The notes beneath the pieces were generated by a model that made no database searches, had not been told where the DNA came from, and saw only the letters and a program-made list of their open reading frames with translations. Both the position numbers and the translations under genes were made by a program. From the NCBI RefSeq assembly GCF_016900875.1, contig NZ_JAFEUM010000001.1:634918-698917 (forward strand): 64,000 nucleotides of DNA, written 5' to 3'. Positions 8,157 through 16,367 of the stretch are shown one piece after another (positions within the stretch are counted from its first letter, which is position 1; each line of letters starts with the position of its first letter). This DNA comes from Vibrio ulleungensis. GTDB taxonomy: Bacteria; Pseudomonadota; Gammaproteobacteria; Enterobacterales; Vibrionaceae.

Positions 8157-8366
8157 CTCTCACCGAGTCATAGCAATAGCGAATGATGACAATACGGTCA
8201 GACCGAGATGCTTAAACCTGATTAGCTTGGAAGTAAAAAATACTGTTTAACGAATGAGGTCAGCATCAAGCGAATATCATCAGGGTGACGGATAGAGTCC
8301 GACTAAACACCGAATGTAGAGCTGCTGTCCGATCCACTGTTGTCAGCGGGAGCTATTGTTGACAAA
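8157..8366 (+). ncRNA. Putative seekRNA/bridge RNA region of the IS1111 element
   Basis: This non-coding stretch between the transposase stop and the right inverted repeat is where IS1111 elements encode their guide RNA. A stem GATGCT (8207-8212)/AGCATC (8262-8267) plus ACC/GGT (8216-8218/8258-8260) closes a loop. In the loop, TTAGCTTGG (8222-8230) equals the bottom strand of the right flank at 8384-8392, and TTAACGAATGA (8247-8257) equals the top strand of the left flank at 7046-7056. A mini-hairpin AGTA-A5-TACT (8232-8244) separates the two guides. The exact RNA ends are unknown. Confidence 0.8.
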
Positions 8367-8379
8367 AGAGGGAGTCCAT

Positions 8380-8474
8380 GTAGCCAAGCTAAGCTGTGAG
8401 TGAACGTGTGCCATGTCTGAGCGCTAGCGAGCTCGGCACGCGTTCACGAATCAGATTTAAGCGCCTTGTTATGT
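8380..8474 (-). other. attC site, R'' and arm half (right of IS)
   Basis: On the minus strand this reads ACATAACAAGGCGCTTAAA, then a hairpin with arms GTGAACGCGTGCC and GGCACACGTTCAC around a short loop, then CAGCTTAGCTTGG up to the IS. This matches Vibrio attC architecture. It lies directly downstream of the minus-strand gene ending at 8494, and together with 7044-7057 makes an attC of about 110 bp before IS insertion. Confidence 0.7.
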
Positions 8475-8493
8475 GGTTTCCTAAAGCTAATGC

Positions 8494-8781
8494 CTATGTG
8501 AACAAGGCCACGACTAATATTACTATGCCTAAAGTTCTAGCTGCCCATTCAGTCAAAGGAAAACCCTTCATATTGAATGTATCAAAACTAAATGAAATCG
8601 CACACAAAACGCTGCCAATGCTAAATAAAATGGCGCTGAAACCGCTCAGAAAAATACCACCATTACGTGAAGGAAGATAAATAACACCGTCTAATGTCGA
8701 ATATATGGCATACGCAGATAACAACAGAAACACATAAAATCTGATTTTTGACACCATTATTAGTGATTTACCAGTATTCAA
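8494..8781 (-). CDS. Small hypothetical membrane protein (cassette gene)
   Basis: A 95-residue protein with three predicted membrane segments: IRFYVFLLLSAYAIYSTL, FLSGFSAILFSIGSVLCAIS and the C-terminal TLGIVILVVALF. No family is recognised. It is likely an inner-membrane protein. Its stop lies about 20 bp before the R'' box of the attC at 8380-8474, so it fits a gene cassette. A longer reading of the opposite strand overlaps it but crosses the attC hairpin and is judged spurious. The start may alternatively be the internal Met (MVSKIRF). Confidence 0.6.
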   Translation of the reverse strand: MNTGKSLIMVSKIRFYVFLLLSAYAIYSTLDGVIYLPSRNGGIFLSGFSAILFSIGSVLCAISFSFDTFNMKGFPLTEWAARTLGIVILVVALFT

Positions 8782-8804
8782 ACTCTATTCCTTTAACCAC
8801 ATAA

Positions 8805-8874
8805 CAGCTTATTAGTCGGAACGTCCACTAACTCTACTTCCTGCTAACTTAGCATATCGTTCCATAACAAGCTG
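8805..8874. repeat. Nested inverted repeat upstream of the cassette membrane protein
   Basis: Two pairs of arms share one centre: CAGCTT (8805)/AAGCTG (8869) and GGAACG (8818)/CGTTCC (8858). ATAACA flanks both sides. The nested-arm layout and position at a cassette boundary resemble an attC, but the cores do not fit the RYYYAAC/GTTRRRY orientation, so it may be a decayed site. Confidence 0.35.
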
Positions 8875-8987
8875 AAAAGCAGATGATTTTTTTGAAGCCA
8901 TAAGGATAATCAGGAAAAGAGCCTCACAGACAATTTCCGATTAGTTTTCTGATTGTGTAGTACATACAGCCAGAAGTTTTTAGCTGG

Positions 8988-10184
8988 TTAAGAAGTCTGT
9001 TTCGCAGTCGATTGAAGACTCGTCTGCCAGCGGACAATAGCAATCAGTAGCACAACCAATAATGGGGCGCAGAGCCAAAGCTGAGTTTGCCACCCAAAGG
9101 CATGTAAAATCCAACCGGCAGATAGCGAGGCGACGGCTTGGCTTGCGAAAATAAAGAAGTCATTCATCGATTGCACTTTTGGCGCTTGTTCTGGACTGCA
9201 TGTGGTTGGGAGTAGGGCAGTTGCAGAGACAAATAGGAAGTTCCATCCGATTCCGAGAAGGACTAGCGAGCCCCAAAACAGTTCTATTTGGTCTCCCTTT
9301 AGCGCAATCGCGATGCTAAGAGCAAAGGCAATAATCCCCAACACCATCATTGCTGCAAAGCCGAGTTTACGAATTAACCAACCGCTAAACAATGAAGGGG
9401 CGAACATGGCAAATATATGGCTTTGTATCACCCATTTAGTGTGTTCCAGGCTGTGTCCCACATTGCCATGCATGTGAAGAGGTGTCGCCGTCATGATAAA
9501 GCTCATTACCGCGTAACCGATGGCGCCTGCTAATACCGCGCATACTAGATCGCGCTTGGTCACTAACTGTCCCCAAGTCATCTTAGAATCAGGTCGATTG
9601 GTTTTGGGTACCGGTGTTGGATCTAGGCCTAATAATACGATGGCAGCGATGCCATTGACGATGGCCATTAATACAAACGAGCCTACGTAAGGGGTCGACA
9701 GCCAGTCTTTACCAAAACTGGCGAGTTCTGGCCCAAGAAAAGCGGCCACAAGCCCGCCAACTAATACGCGAGACGCGGCTTCTGCTCGGCGCTGGGGCGA
9801 AACCCACTCCATAACCGCAAAGCGATACTGCTGCACAACAGCCATACTTGCGCCAAGTATCACCGCAGATAAACAAAGTAGCCAGAACCACTGAAGTGCA
9901 ACGGACAGCGCTGCGAGTAATCCGCCAAACACCGCTACCCAGGCGCCTGCAACGATAATTGGCTTACGTCCCCAACGACTAATCGCGACGCCCATTGGTA
10001 AAGTGGTGAGTGCAACGCCTGTGATCATCAGCGCCAATGGAAATGTCGCCCATTCGGCTTTTGGGGCCAGTTCAAGGCCAATAATTCCGCCAACAAATAC
10101 CATGGTAAACCCAGTACTCATGGTAAGCGCTGCCACTATGATGAGTAGCCAAGCGGAACGTGGGAAAGCCGAATCTGTTGTCAT
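8988..10184 (-). CDS. MFS transporter
   Basis: A 398-residue inner-membrane protein with about 12 hydrophobic segments, starting at 10184 after AAGGACGG. The loop between segments 2 and 3, GVAISRWGRKPIIVAG, is the MFS motif A variant (GxxxDRxGRK-like) though the usual Asp is Ser. The long central break falls near PVPKTNRPDSKMTW. Length and layout suit a drug or metabolite exporter of the MFS. The substrate cannot be told. It lies downstream of the LysR gene on the same strand, separated by about 160 bp. Confidence 0.87.
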   Translation of the reverse strand: MTTDSAFPRSAWLLIIVAALTMSTGFTMVFVGGIIGLELAPKAEWATFPLALMITGVALTTLPMGVAISRWGRKPIIVAGAWVAVFGGLLAALSVALQWFWLLCLSAVILGASMAVVQQYRFAVMEWVSPQRRAEAASRVLVGGLVAAFLGPELASFGKDWLSTPYVGSFVLMAIVNGIAAIVLLGLDPTPVPKTNRPDSKMTWGQLVTKRDLVCAVLAGAIGYAVMSFIMTATPLHMHGNVGHSLEHTKWVIQSHIFAMFAPSLFSGWLIRKLGFAAMMVLGIIAFALSIAIALKGDQIELFWGSLVLLGIGWNFLFVSATALLPTTCSPEQAPKVQSMNDFFIFASQAVASLSAGWILHAFGWQTQLWLCAPLLVVLLIAIVRWQTSLQSTAKQTS

Positions 10185-10343
10185 TACGCCGTCCTTTGCG
10201 TGTCTGGGATAATTACTATACGGCTTTGTGTAAATGAGTTAAAGAATTGTTAGCATTACAAGTATTGTGTGAAGTGCGATACATACTCGGGCTATTGGAC
10301 AAAGAAGAGCTCTGAGATACTGGATTGACCGAGAACGGGCTAA

Positions 10344-11222
10344 TTACTTGTCCGAAAATTGCAAAATTTTGTCGATCACAAATTGCATCGCCGGGTTCAC
10401 CGGCTTTTCGGTTCGCCAAATCACATCTGTGTACCAATGTGCGGTATTTTCAACGTCTAATTCAAACTTATCTATCTCGCCACTTTCAAGTGCGTCACCA
10501 CACAAATACAGCGGCATGATTGCCCAACATGAACAGTATTTCACCAGTTCCAACATTTCATGCAAGTTATTGCAATAGGTGATTTTATTACTAAAATTGT
10601 GGCCGTCACTAAGCCCTAAGTCTTTCAAAAAATTGACGGATATTTGTCGTAAACCACGCACTTGGTGCATGGTCAGTTGTTTACCGGCTAAACCTAGTTC
10701 GGGCGAGGCCACGTTTGCAATCGGGAAGCTAAACGCTCTAGCCGAAGAGAGTTCATGCGGCATCGAAAACGTCCCCATACTAAAGCCCAGATCCGCCTGA
10801 CCGGTCAATACCCAGCTTCTGACTAAAAGTGGATCACCACTTATTATTTTCACTTCTAGGGTTGGAAAACGTAGGAACAATTGTTTGTAGACGTTAGATA
10901 ACTCGCTCCCACGCAGTGCTGAATCTACGGCAAGGGTAATCCGGCTTGGTTCATCATCAAGTAGGCTATTTGCTTTAGCATCGAAGTGCTCTAACTCTCG
11001 CAATACCGAGCGAGCATGATCATAAAGTTCTTTACCTTTTTCGGTAAGTTCAAGAGATCGGGGCTTTCTAATAAACAGCTCAAAGCCTATTTCACTCTCA
11101 AGGTTGGCGACTAACCCACTGATGGTGACGGCATGTTTACCTAAGCTTCGGCTGGCGGGTTTAAAGCCACCTTTCTCTATTGTTTCTACAAATGCACTTA
11201 ATTGTTCCACTGAAGTTGTCAT
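10344..11222 (-). CDS. LysR-family transcriptional regulator
   Basis: A 292-residue regulator with an N-terminal winged HTH (MTTSVEQLSAFVETIEKG, then SRSLGKHAVTISGLVANLE and FELFIRKPRSLELTEKGKEL) and a periplasmic-binding-like effector domain from about residue 90 (RITLAVDSALRGSEL onward). The HTH is slightly divergent from the consensus. The start at 11222 has GGA just upstream; an earlier in-frame ATG at 11243 lacks one. It is divergent from the amidase at 11370, and two palindromes lie between them, so the amidase is its most likely target. Confidence 0.9.
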   Translation of the reverse strand: MTTSVEQLSAFVETIEKGGFKPASRSLGKHAVTISGLVANLESEIGFELFIRKPRSLELTEKGKELYDHARSVLRELEHFDAKANSLLDDEPSRITLAVDSALRGSELSNVYKQLFLRFPTLEVKIISGDPLLVRSWVLTGQADLGFSMGTFSMPHELSSARAFSFPIANVASPELGLAGKQLTMHQVRGLRQISVNFLKDLGLSDGHNFSNKITYCNNLHEMLELVKYCSCWAIMPLYLCGDALESGEIDKFELDVENTAHWYTDVIWRTEKPVNPAMQFVIDKILQFSDK

Positions 11223-11246
11223 CATCAATCCACTGGGCTGCATCTT

Positions 11247-11269
11247 AAGGATAGGTTTAACCTATCCTT
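11247..11269. promoter_or_regulatory. Perfect 23-base palindrome, candidate LysR operator
   Basis: Arms AAGGATAGGTT and AACCTATCCTT surround one central T. The inner ATAGGTTTAACCTAT fits the LysR T-N11-A pattern. It sits directly upstream of the LysR gene and in the divergent control region with the amidase. Confidence 0.6.
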
Positions 11270-11323
11270 GGTAGCATGGAGAGTCAAACGAAACTGCATA
11301 ATAATCTATCTCAATCCTTGAGT

Positions 11324-11342
11324 TACTTCAGTGGTTGAAGTA
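11324..11342. promoter_or_regulatory. Second palindrome in the LysR-amidase control region
   Basis: Seven-base arms TACTTCA and TGAAGTA surround GTGGT, about 28 bp before the amidase start. It could be a second regulator site or a 5' untranslated hairpin of the amidase mRNA. Confidence 0.4.
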
Positions 11343-11369
11343 GCGGTCGATAAATTAGTAGGCAATATT

Positions 11370-12902
11370 ATGACACTATCACGTACTTTTAAATTCGCTC
11401 CTCTCGCGTTTGCTCTATTAGCAGGCAACGCATTGTCAGCCGATTTTTCTCAACAAGAATTGGCTTACATGCCAGCAAATACACAAATTGAGCTTTTCAA
11501 GTCTGGAATGATCACACCCGTTGATGTAGTAAAAGCGCAAAAATCACAATATGAAGCAACAAATAATGTGGTTAATGCAGTAACGTATGAGCATTGGGAC
11601 TCTGCACTAGAAGCCGCTAAAGAAGCCACTAAACGCTACCAAGATGGGTCTTATCGTGCGATGGAGGGTGTAACTTATGCGGTTAAAGATGAGCACCACG
11701 ATAAAGGTTGGAAAGTGACATTTGGCTCTAAGCTTCATATGAATGATGCACCTAAAGACCACGCTGACCCAATGGTGTCGAAACTAAACGAAGTGGGTGC
11801 GATACCTGTTATTCAAACCACAGTTCCAGAGCTTTACTTCAATTGGGTAACGAGTACCGACGCATGGGGGACATCTCGCAACCCTTGGAATCCTGATTTT
11901 GCAGTGGGTGGTTCTTCAGGTGGCTCTGGCGCAGCTGTCGCTGCAGGATACGCGACCATCGCTACAGGCTCTGATATGGGTGGTTCTATTCGTATACCGT
12001 CATCATTCAACGGCCTGTATGGTTTAAAACCAGCGGCATTCAGTGTACCTAACTCATCGCTATACTCTTACTTCTCAGGGAGTGGTCCAATTGCACGTAG
12101 TTTTGAAGATATGGTGATGATGTACAACGTCATGTCGGGTCCCGATGCATCATGGTCGGTGCCAACAGTAGGAGAGCAACAGAAACTCACTAAAGACGTT
12201 GAATCACTAAAAGGTATGAAAATCGCTTATCTCGGTGACATGGGGACAAGTCCTATGGCGAACTATGTAGCGGAAGGTATGGAAGACGCAATGGAAGTCC
12301 TTCGCAAACAAGGTGCAGTTGTTGATGTTGTTGACTTTGATTTTGACATGCAAATGGGCCTATTAGAAGGTGTTTCTAATCTCGCATTTTCCGGAGCGAT
12401 GGGCGCGCCCATGCTAGAAAGTTATGCAGAAGTGACAGACCAAATGACAAGCTACACAGGTGGTCTACTTAAAAAAGCCATTAGCCATAAAGAAGATTAC
12501 AACGGTATGGCTCAAGCCAAAACTGAGGCGGAAGTTCAACGTATGTGGACTAAGCTGGCGGAAGAAGTCTACGCGCAAGGGTACGATCTTGTTATTGCAC
12601 CGACTATGCCGACAGTTACGGTACCAGCCGATTACAACTTCATTACTGATGCGCCAATCCAAGAAGACGGTCAAACTTACGATAACGCAGTTGGTATGAT
12701 GTACACACTACCATTCAACCTATTGGGTTGGTTGCCAGCGGCTAGCGTACCAGCAGGTCTAAGCCCAGACGGTGTTCCATTCGGTCTACAAATCATAGGT
12801 AAGCCAGATGACACAGCAACTGTGGTGAAGGTTGCAGGTGCTTACAGTAAAGGCGCACCTAAATTCTTTACCGGAGATTTGATGCCAAAAGGTGTTAAGT
12901 AA
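11370..12902 (+). CDS. Secreted amidase-signature family hydrolase
   Basis: A 510-residue protein with a signal peptide (MTLSRTFKFAPLAFALLAGN, cleavage after ALSA), so it acts in the periplasm or outside the cell. The amidase signature triad is visible: Lys in YAVKDEHHDKG, the cis-Ser in VGGSSGGSGAA and the nucleophile Ser in SDMGGSIRIPSSFNG. Members hydrolyse amides such as peptide C-termini, indoleacetamide or aryl-amides; the substrate here is unknown. The start at 11370 is preferred over an upstream GTG because it begins the signal peptide and has AGG upstream. It is divergent from a LysR regulator and ends at a strong terminator. Confidence 0.93.
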   Translation: MTLSRTFKFAPLAFALLAGNALSADFSQQELAYMPANTQIELFKSGMITPVDVVKAQKSQYEATNNVVNAVTYEHWDSALEAAKEATKRYQDGSYRAMEGVTYAVKDEHHDKGWKVTFGSKLHMNDAPKDHADPMVSKLNEVGAIPVIQTTVPELYFNWVTSTDAWGTSRNPWNPDFAVGGSSGGSGAAVAAGYATIATGSDMGGSIRIPSSFNGLYGLKPAAFSVPNSSLYSYFSGSGPIARSFEDMVMMYNVMSGPDASWSVPTVGEQQKLTKDVESLKGMKIAYLGDMGTSPMANYVAEGMEDAMEVLRKQGAVVDVVDFDFDMQMGLLEGVSNLAFSGAMGAPMLESYAEVTDQMTSYTGGLLKKAISHKEDYNGMAQAKTEAEVQRMWTKLAEEVYAQGYDLVIAPTMPTVTVPADYNFITDAPIQEDGQTYDNAVGMMYTLPFNLLGWLPAASVPAGLSPDGVPFGLQIIGKPDDTATVVKVAGAYSKGAPKFFTGDLMPKGVK

Positions 12903-12925
12903 TACCACCCTTATTAACTAGCCGA

Positions 12926-12950
12926 AGCCTCGCAATCATTGCGAGGCTTT
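12926..12950 (+). terminator. Rho-independent terminator after amidase
   Basis: Perfect 10-base stem AGCCTCGCAA/TTGCGAGGCT with a TCA loop, followed by a short T-rich tract, 24 bp after the amidase stop. Confidence 0.8.
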
Positions 12951-13039
12951 CGTATAGGTGTTTTAGGTTTCGGGTAGCAGCTCAAAAAAATCTTTAAATT
13001 AGCGCTAGTTTTTTATTGAGTTCACCAACAAGCATTAAC

Positions 13040-13384
13040 CTAAATACTATCAAGTCGAAAATGCGGGTTGCTCAGTAAGCACTTCTCAAGTCGAGGCTGT
13101 AACCACTCTCGAAAGGCAGCCTCTTTTTCTGCTCTTTTAACATCGTCGACGCTGAATACTTTGTACTTACCTTGAGTCTCTGGCTCGCCAAGGTATTTTC
13201 TAATTGCAGAAGATGTCCAGAGGCGATCTGATTTTAGCCGCGCAACGGTTATCCATTCTTCTGACCACCTTTTGAACTTACGGTGCTGCTGTTGTAGTCG
13301 ACGCTCTTGCTTGGCCATAAACAGCGCTGGGTCTATGACGATTTGTTTGAGTTCAACCGGCTGATCGGGTGAATAGTCCAACAT
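13040..13384 (-). CDS. Hypothetical cytosolic protein
   Basis: A 114-residue, charged protein beginning MLDYSPDQPVELKQIVIDP. I do not recognise the family. The region QERRLQQQHRKFKRWSEEW is a basic helix, followed by SAIRKYLGEPE and KVFSVDDVKRAEKEAAF, which reads like a small winged or MerR-type helical unit that could contact nucleic acid, but that is a guess. No signal or membrane segment. The start has AAGGAT upstream. It stands alone between the amidase and DUF481 genes. Confidence 0.6.
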   Translation of the reverse strand: MLDYSPDQPVELKQIVIDPALFMAKQERRLQQQHRKFKRWSEEWITVARLKSDRLWTSSAIRKYLGEPETQGKYKVFSVDDVKRAEKEAAFREWLQPRLEKCLLSNPHFRLDSI

Positions 13385-13809
13385 AATTATCCTTACATTT
13401 TGTAGTTAGCGAAAAGGGAGAATTTAAGCTCAAATCTTTTTGTACTGGTGCATCAGCACTAACGTTTTTAGAATTAAAGGGCACGAATGGAATCGAATAA
13501 ATGCTAGGGAAAGTGGTTTGTTGCACGCCTCATGTTCTCTAGCTGCACTCGTAATAGGAGTACATTCGGATTATCTCGATTACAGTCGTTCGGTTTATCT
13601 CTATAAACGTTGCGGGGTAGTATATTGCTTTTGGCTGTATCAATGTCCTAAGCTAGCTTTCGTTCTAATATAACCTGAGGTTAAGTGTTATTTCTTAGCG
13701 CAGTCCCTGCCCATTGACTTGACGACACGCCAACTTAATAGCCTTTATTGGACGATTTTGAATTAAGGATACAATTTTCCAAGTAGTAATCGTAACGAAT
13801 GAAAAGCGA
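13385..13809. other. Intergenic region without recognisable gene
   Basis: About 425 bp between two minus-strand genes. A 77-codon plus-strand reading exists, but it has no ribosome binding site, odd composition and no recognisable domain. I see no tRNA, repeat or clear terminator. Confidence 0.5.
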
Positions 13810-14958
13810 CTAAAACTCGTATTCTATCCCCACCGCGAAGACAACGTCCGTAGCTTTAGGTTGTACGCCATTTTCATCGGCTATTGGCTCGGCGGTATTG
13901 TCTATGATAGTCATTAGCTCTAAGTCAAAATCGTCGACGATTTCAATATCAAACCCGGTTTCAATTCGCTGAATAAACCGCCCTGACTCTTTGTTGACGA
14001 CTTTGGCGTCGTAAACGAGGAAGTATTCTAGATCGGAGGTAATGTCGTACTCAAAATCGAGACCAAAGGCCAGTGCTGGAGAGAACACTTTGTCGTCTGC
14101 GCCTGCTTCAACATTAACAAACTCTGTGTGTTGAGCGCTTGGACCGGCATAAACGTTAATATCGAGCCCTGTTATATCTATGACTTCATAACCCACAGCA
14201 ACGCCCAGAGAGGTCTGGTACTTGATGTTTTTCAGCTCGTCCAATAACAGGTCGTAACTGGGTAGGGTAAAATAGAGCTGGTGTGAGTAGAAATAGTCGT
14301 ACTGTGCGGTAAACCTATGATTATCTTCGGTTACGACACTGCTTCCCGAGTCAGAATTTTTTACCTGTTCGTACATCGCTCGATAGGTAAAGTTAAAACG
14401 TCCTGTTGTGACTAAGTAACGCACGTCCGCGTTACCATAAAAGTCGACACTTTCGGTATTGCCAGATTTAAAGTTAAACCCAAGGCTCAGGTTTCCTGTC
14501 CACAAACTGTCGCCGCTTTTCTCTGAGGGCGTGATAGACAAAATGTTCTCTCTTGGGTAAGTAACCGCGGGAAGCTCCATTGTATAAACATGCTCTTCAT
14601 CAATGACGAGGTGCCCCTCGATTATGGTGCCATCAAGAAAACGAAGCTGCATAATATCTTTAGTTCGAAGTTCCTTAATGTCTTTCATCTTTACTTTATG
14701 AACGCCAACCTCATCACTATCAAACTCGACTCGTTCATCGTACATGGCAATGATGTCTCCTCCCAACAACTCTCCTTTATGGACGAGTAGCCAGTCGAAC
14801 TTGGTGGGTACAGAGGGTATTTCAATGAACCATGCAGGAGCGGTCAGTTGCGGCTCTTCGGTCTCAGAGCCTACCGCTGACTCAGCATACATTGAAAAAG
14901 AAAGCGCAATAGCGCAGAGGGGTGCGCTCATTGTCTGTGTGCGAGACGTCATTGTCAT
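13810..14958 (-). CDS. DUF481 outer-membrane beta-barrel protein
   Basis: A 382-residue protein with a signal peptide ending near YAESAVGS. The N-terminal part (to about residue 145) has short strands with GELLGGDIIAMYDERVEF, DIKELRTKDIMQLRFLDGT and ENILSITPSE, an SH3-like region often preceding DUF481. The C-terminal part starts WTGNLSLGFNFKSGNTESVDF, a classic DUF481 opening, and alternates amphipathic strands down to the terminal aromatic EYEF, as expected for an outer-membrane barrel. DUF481 proteins include the salt-induced YdiY. Function is unknown. The upstream start at 14958 has GGAG; a second Met at about 14931 is possible. Confidence 0.87.
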   Translation of the reverse strand: MTMTSRTQTMSAPLCAIALSFSMYAESAVGSETEEPQLTAPAWFIEIPSVPTKFDWLLVHKGELLGGDIIAMYDERVEFDSDEVGVHKVKMKDIKELRTKDIMQLRFLDGTIIEGHLVIDEEHVYTMELPAVTYPRENILSITPSEKSGDSLWTGNLSLGFNFKSGNTESVDFYGNADVRYLVTTGRFNFTYRAMYEQVKNSDSGSSVVTEDNHRFTAQYDYFYSHQLYFTLPSYDLLLDELKNIKYQTSLGVAVGYEVIDITGLDINVYAGPSAQHTEFVNVEAGADDKVFSPALAFGLDFEYDITSDLEYFLVYDAKVVNKESGRFIQRIETGFDIEIVDDFDLELMTIIDNTAEPIADENGVQPKATDVVFAVGIEYEF

Positions 14959-15174
14959 AGTGGAACAAGCTCCTTGTGTTCCATTAAAGTTAGACCATAT
15001 CTCGAGAAATATTCAATAAAATCATACGGATTGAATAGCTATTAGCAGTTCAAATGTTTATCAATATTAGCAAATGTTACATTGCGCACAGATTTGCGAG
15101 CGATCACCTAGCCGGCTCAGGCAATAACTTTATCGATAGAAAACAGCTGATGTTTAAACAATCTGGTAACCGAA

Positions 15175-16128
15175 TTAGTAAGACCACCTAAAACCAGTCG
15201 CTTGCTCTGACACTGCCCACAGTTTTTTCGATACCGTTTTGTCGACCGCGTGCGGGGCTAACTCACATTGACCTACGGGGCCGGTGAAGTAGTTAAATCC
15301 AGTCGGGCCGTAAAAGCCTTTTTCATCCAAGTCAGGTTCTAGCGCGCACATTAGCTCTGGGTATGCGCCTTTTTCAGCTGTTTGGGTCAGAGGTGTTTTC
15401 ATCATAAGTCCAAAGATGAAGCGAGATAACCCATTTCCGCTGGTTGAAATGAGCGATGTTCTTGAAGAGCCTGGATGACAGGCATACACTTTGACGCCGG
15501 TTTTACCTGCTCGTTTGAGCCTATCTTGCAGCTCGTAAACTGACATGATTTGAGCAAGCTTACTTTGGCTGTAGGCGGTGTTGGCAGTGTAGTCGTGATC
15601 CCAATTCATATCGTCAAATTTAATGGTCTTGATGCCCATTTTGTAGCCTTCACTGCCTACCGTCACGATACGACCTTGGGACTGCTCAATCAGTGGGTAG
15701 AGCAAACCTTGAAGCAAAAAGTGACCGTAGTGGTTTACACCCAGTTGGCTTTCAAAGCCGTCTTCGGTGATCACTTGTTGGGGAACTTGGGCGATCGCGC
15801 CATTACACATAAGCGCATCGATGCGAGATACTCGCTCTAGTACTTCACTCGCCGCTTTTCTCACGGAAGATTGCACGCCTAAGTCAACTTGAACAAAGGA
15901 TACATCGACGTCATCACCCAGTTGGGTTTTTAGTGCTGATATAGTATCAGCCGATTTTTGTGGATTACGATTGAGCATCACCACCTTGGCACCTTTTGAC
16001 AACAATATACGGGTTGCTTCATAGCCTGTGCCGCTAGTTGCGCCGGTGATCAGGTAGGTTTTTCCGTCTAAAGAACCAATTCGCTCTGGTGTCCAACCTT
16101 TTGGTCCAAATGGATTGTTGTTTTTCAT
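15175..16128 (-). CDS. Short-chain dehydrogenase, protochlorophyllide-reductase-like subgroup
   Basis: A 317-residue SDR. The Rossmann motif is TGATSGTGYEATRIL (TGxxxGxG), the middle strand shows DALMCNGAIAQVP, and the active site is YSQSKLAQIMSVYELQ (YxxxK) with the Ser in IVTVGSEGYKMG. The length and the C-terminal GFYGPTGFNYFTGPVG match the light-dependent protochlorophyllide-reductase-like oxidoreductases that many heterotrophs carry, with no link to chlorophyll. The substrate is unknown. A good AGGAG site precedes the start at 16128. Confidence 0.9.
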   Translation of the reverse strand: MKNNNPFGPKGWTPERIGSLDGKTYLITGATSGTGYEATRILLSKGAKVVMLNRNPQKSADTISALKTQLGDDVDVSFVQVDLGVQSSVRKAASEVLERVSRIDALMCNGAIAQVPQQVITEDGFESQLGVNHYGHFLLQGLLYPLIEQSQGRIVTVGSEGYKMGIKTIKFDDMNWDHDYTANTAYSQSKLAQIMSVYELQDRLKRAGKTGVKVYACHPGSSRTSLISTSGNGLSRFIFGLMMKTPLTQTAEKGAYPELMCALEPDLDEKGFYGPTGFNYFTGPVGQCELAPHAVDKTVSKKLWAVSEQATGFRWSY

Positions 16129-16327
16129 TGTATCACTCCTGAGTGTCAGTGCTGGTGACTGGGCTAAAAACCCATTGCCGTTCGTTGAGAGTAAATATAA
16201 CTCTCACAATGCTGAAGAAATAGGCGCATTGGTCTCTAAAAAATGCCTATTTGTATCACTAGGAGATTTTGGAGCTAGAAGGGTAGGTGGGAGTAAGTTG
16301 GTGGGTTGAATAAGATGCTCACGGACA

Positions 16328-16353
16328 AAAAGCGCACTTGATGACAAGTGCGC
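16328..16353 (-). terminator. Terminator for the agarase operon
   Basis: Stem GCGCACTTG/CAAGTGCGC with a four-base loop. On the minus strand it is followed by TTTTTG, 15 bp after the GH16 stop. Confidence 0.8.
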
Positions 16354-16367
16354 CTTTAAAAACCGAG

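Larger units (their letters stand above)
7058..8379 (+). mobile_element. IS110-family insertion sequence, IS1111 group, inserted in an attC site
   Basis: Perfect 13-base inverted repeats, ATGGACTCCCTCT at 7058-7070 and AGAGGGAGTCCAT at 8367-8379, bound an element of about 1.3 kb. Subterminal inverted repeats of this kind mark the IS1111 subgroup (IS110 proper lacks them). The element carries one DEDD transposase and a non-coding right end of about 210 bp. The true ends may extend a few bases beyond the repeats. The flanks reconstruct an attC site, as known for the IS1111-attC group. No target duplication is seen, as expected for the family. Confidence 0.9.

Noticed and set aside
8396-8680. 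Plus-strand reading of 94 codons across the attC site and cassette gene
   Set aside because: It crosses the attC hairpin, lies opposite a better minus-strand membrane protein and has no ribosome binding site.
13440-13673. Plus-strand 77-codon gene in the gap after the hypothetical gene
   Set aside because: No ribosome binding site, Cys/Tyr-rich unlikely composition, no domain.
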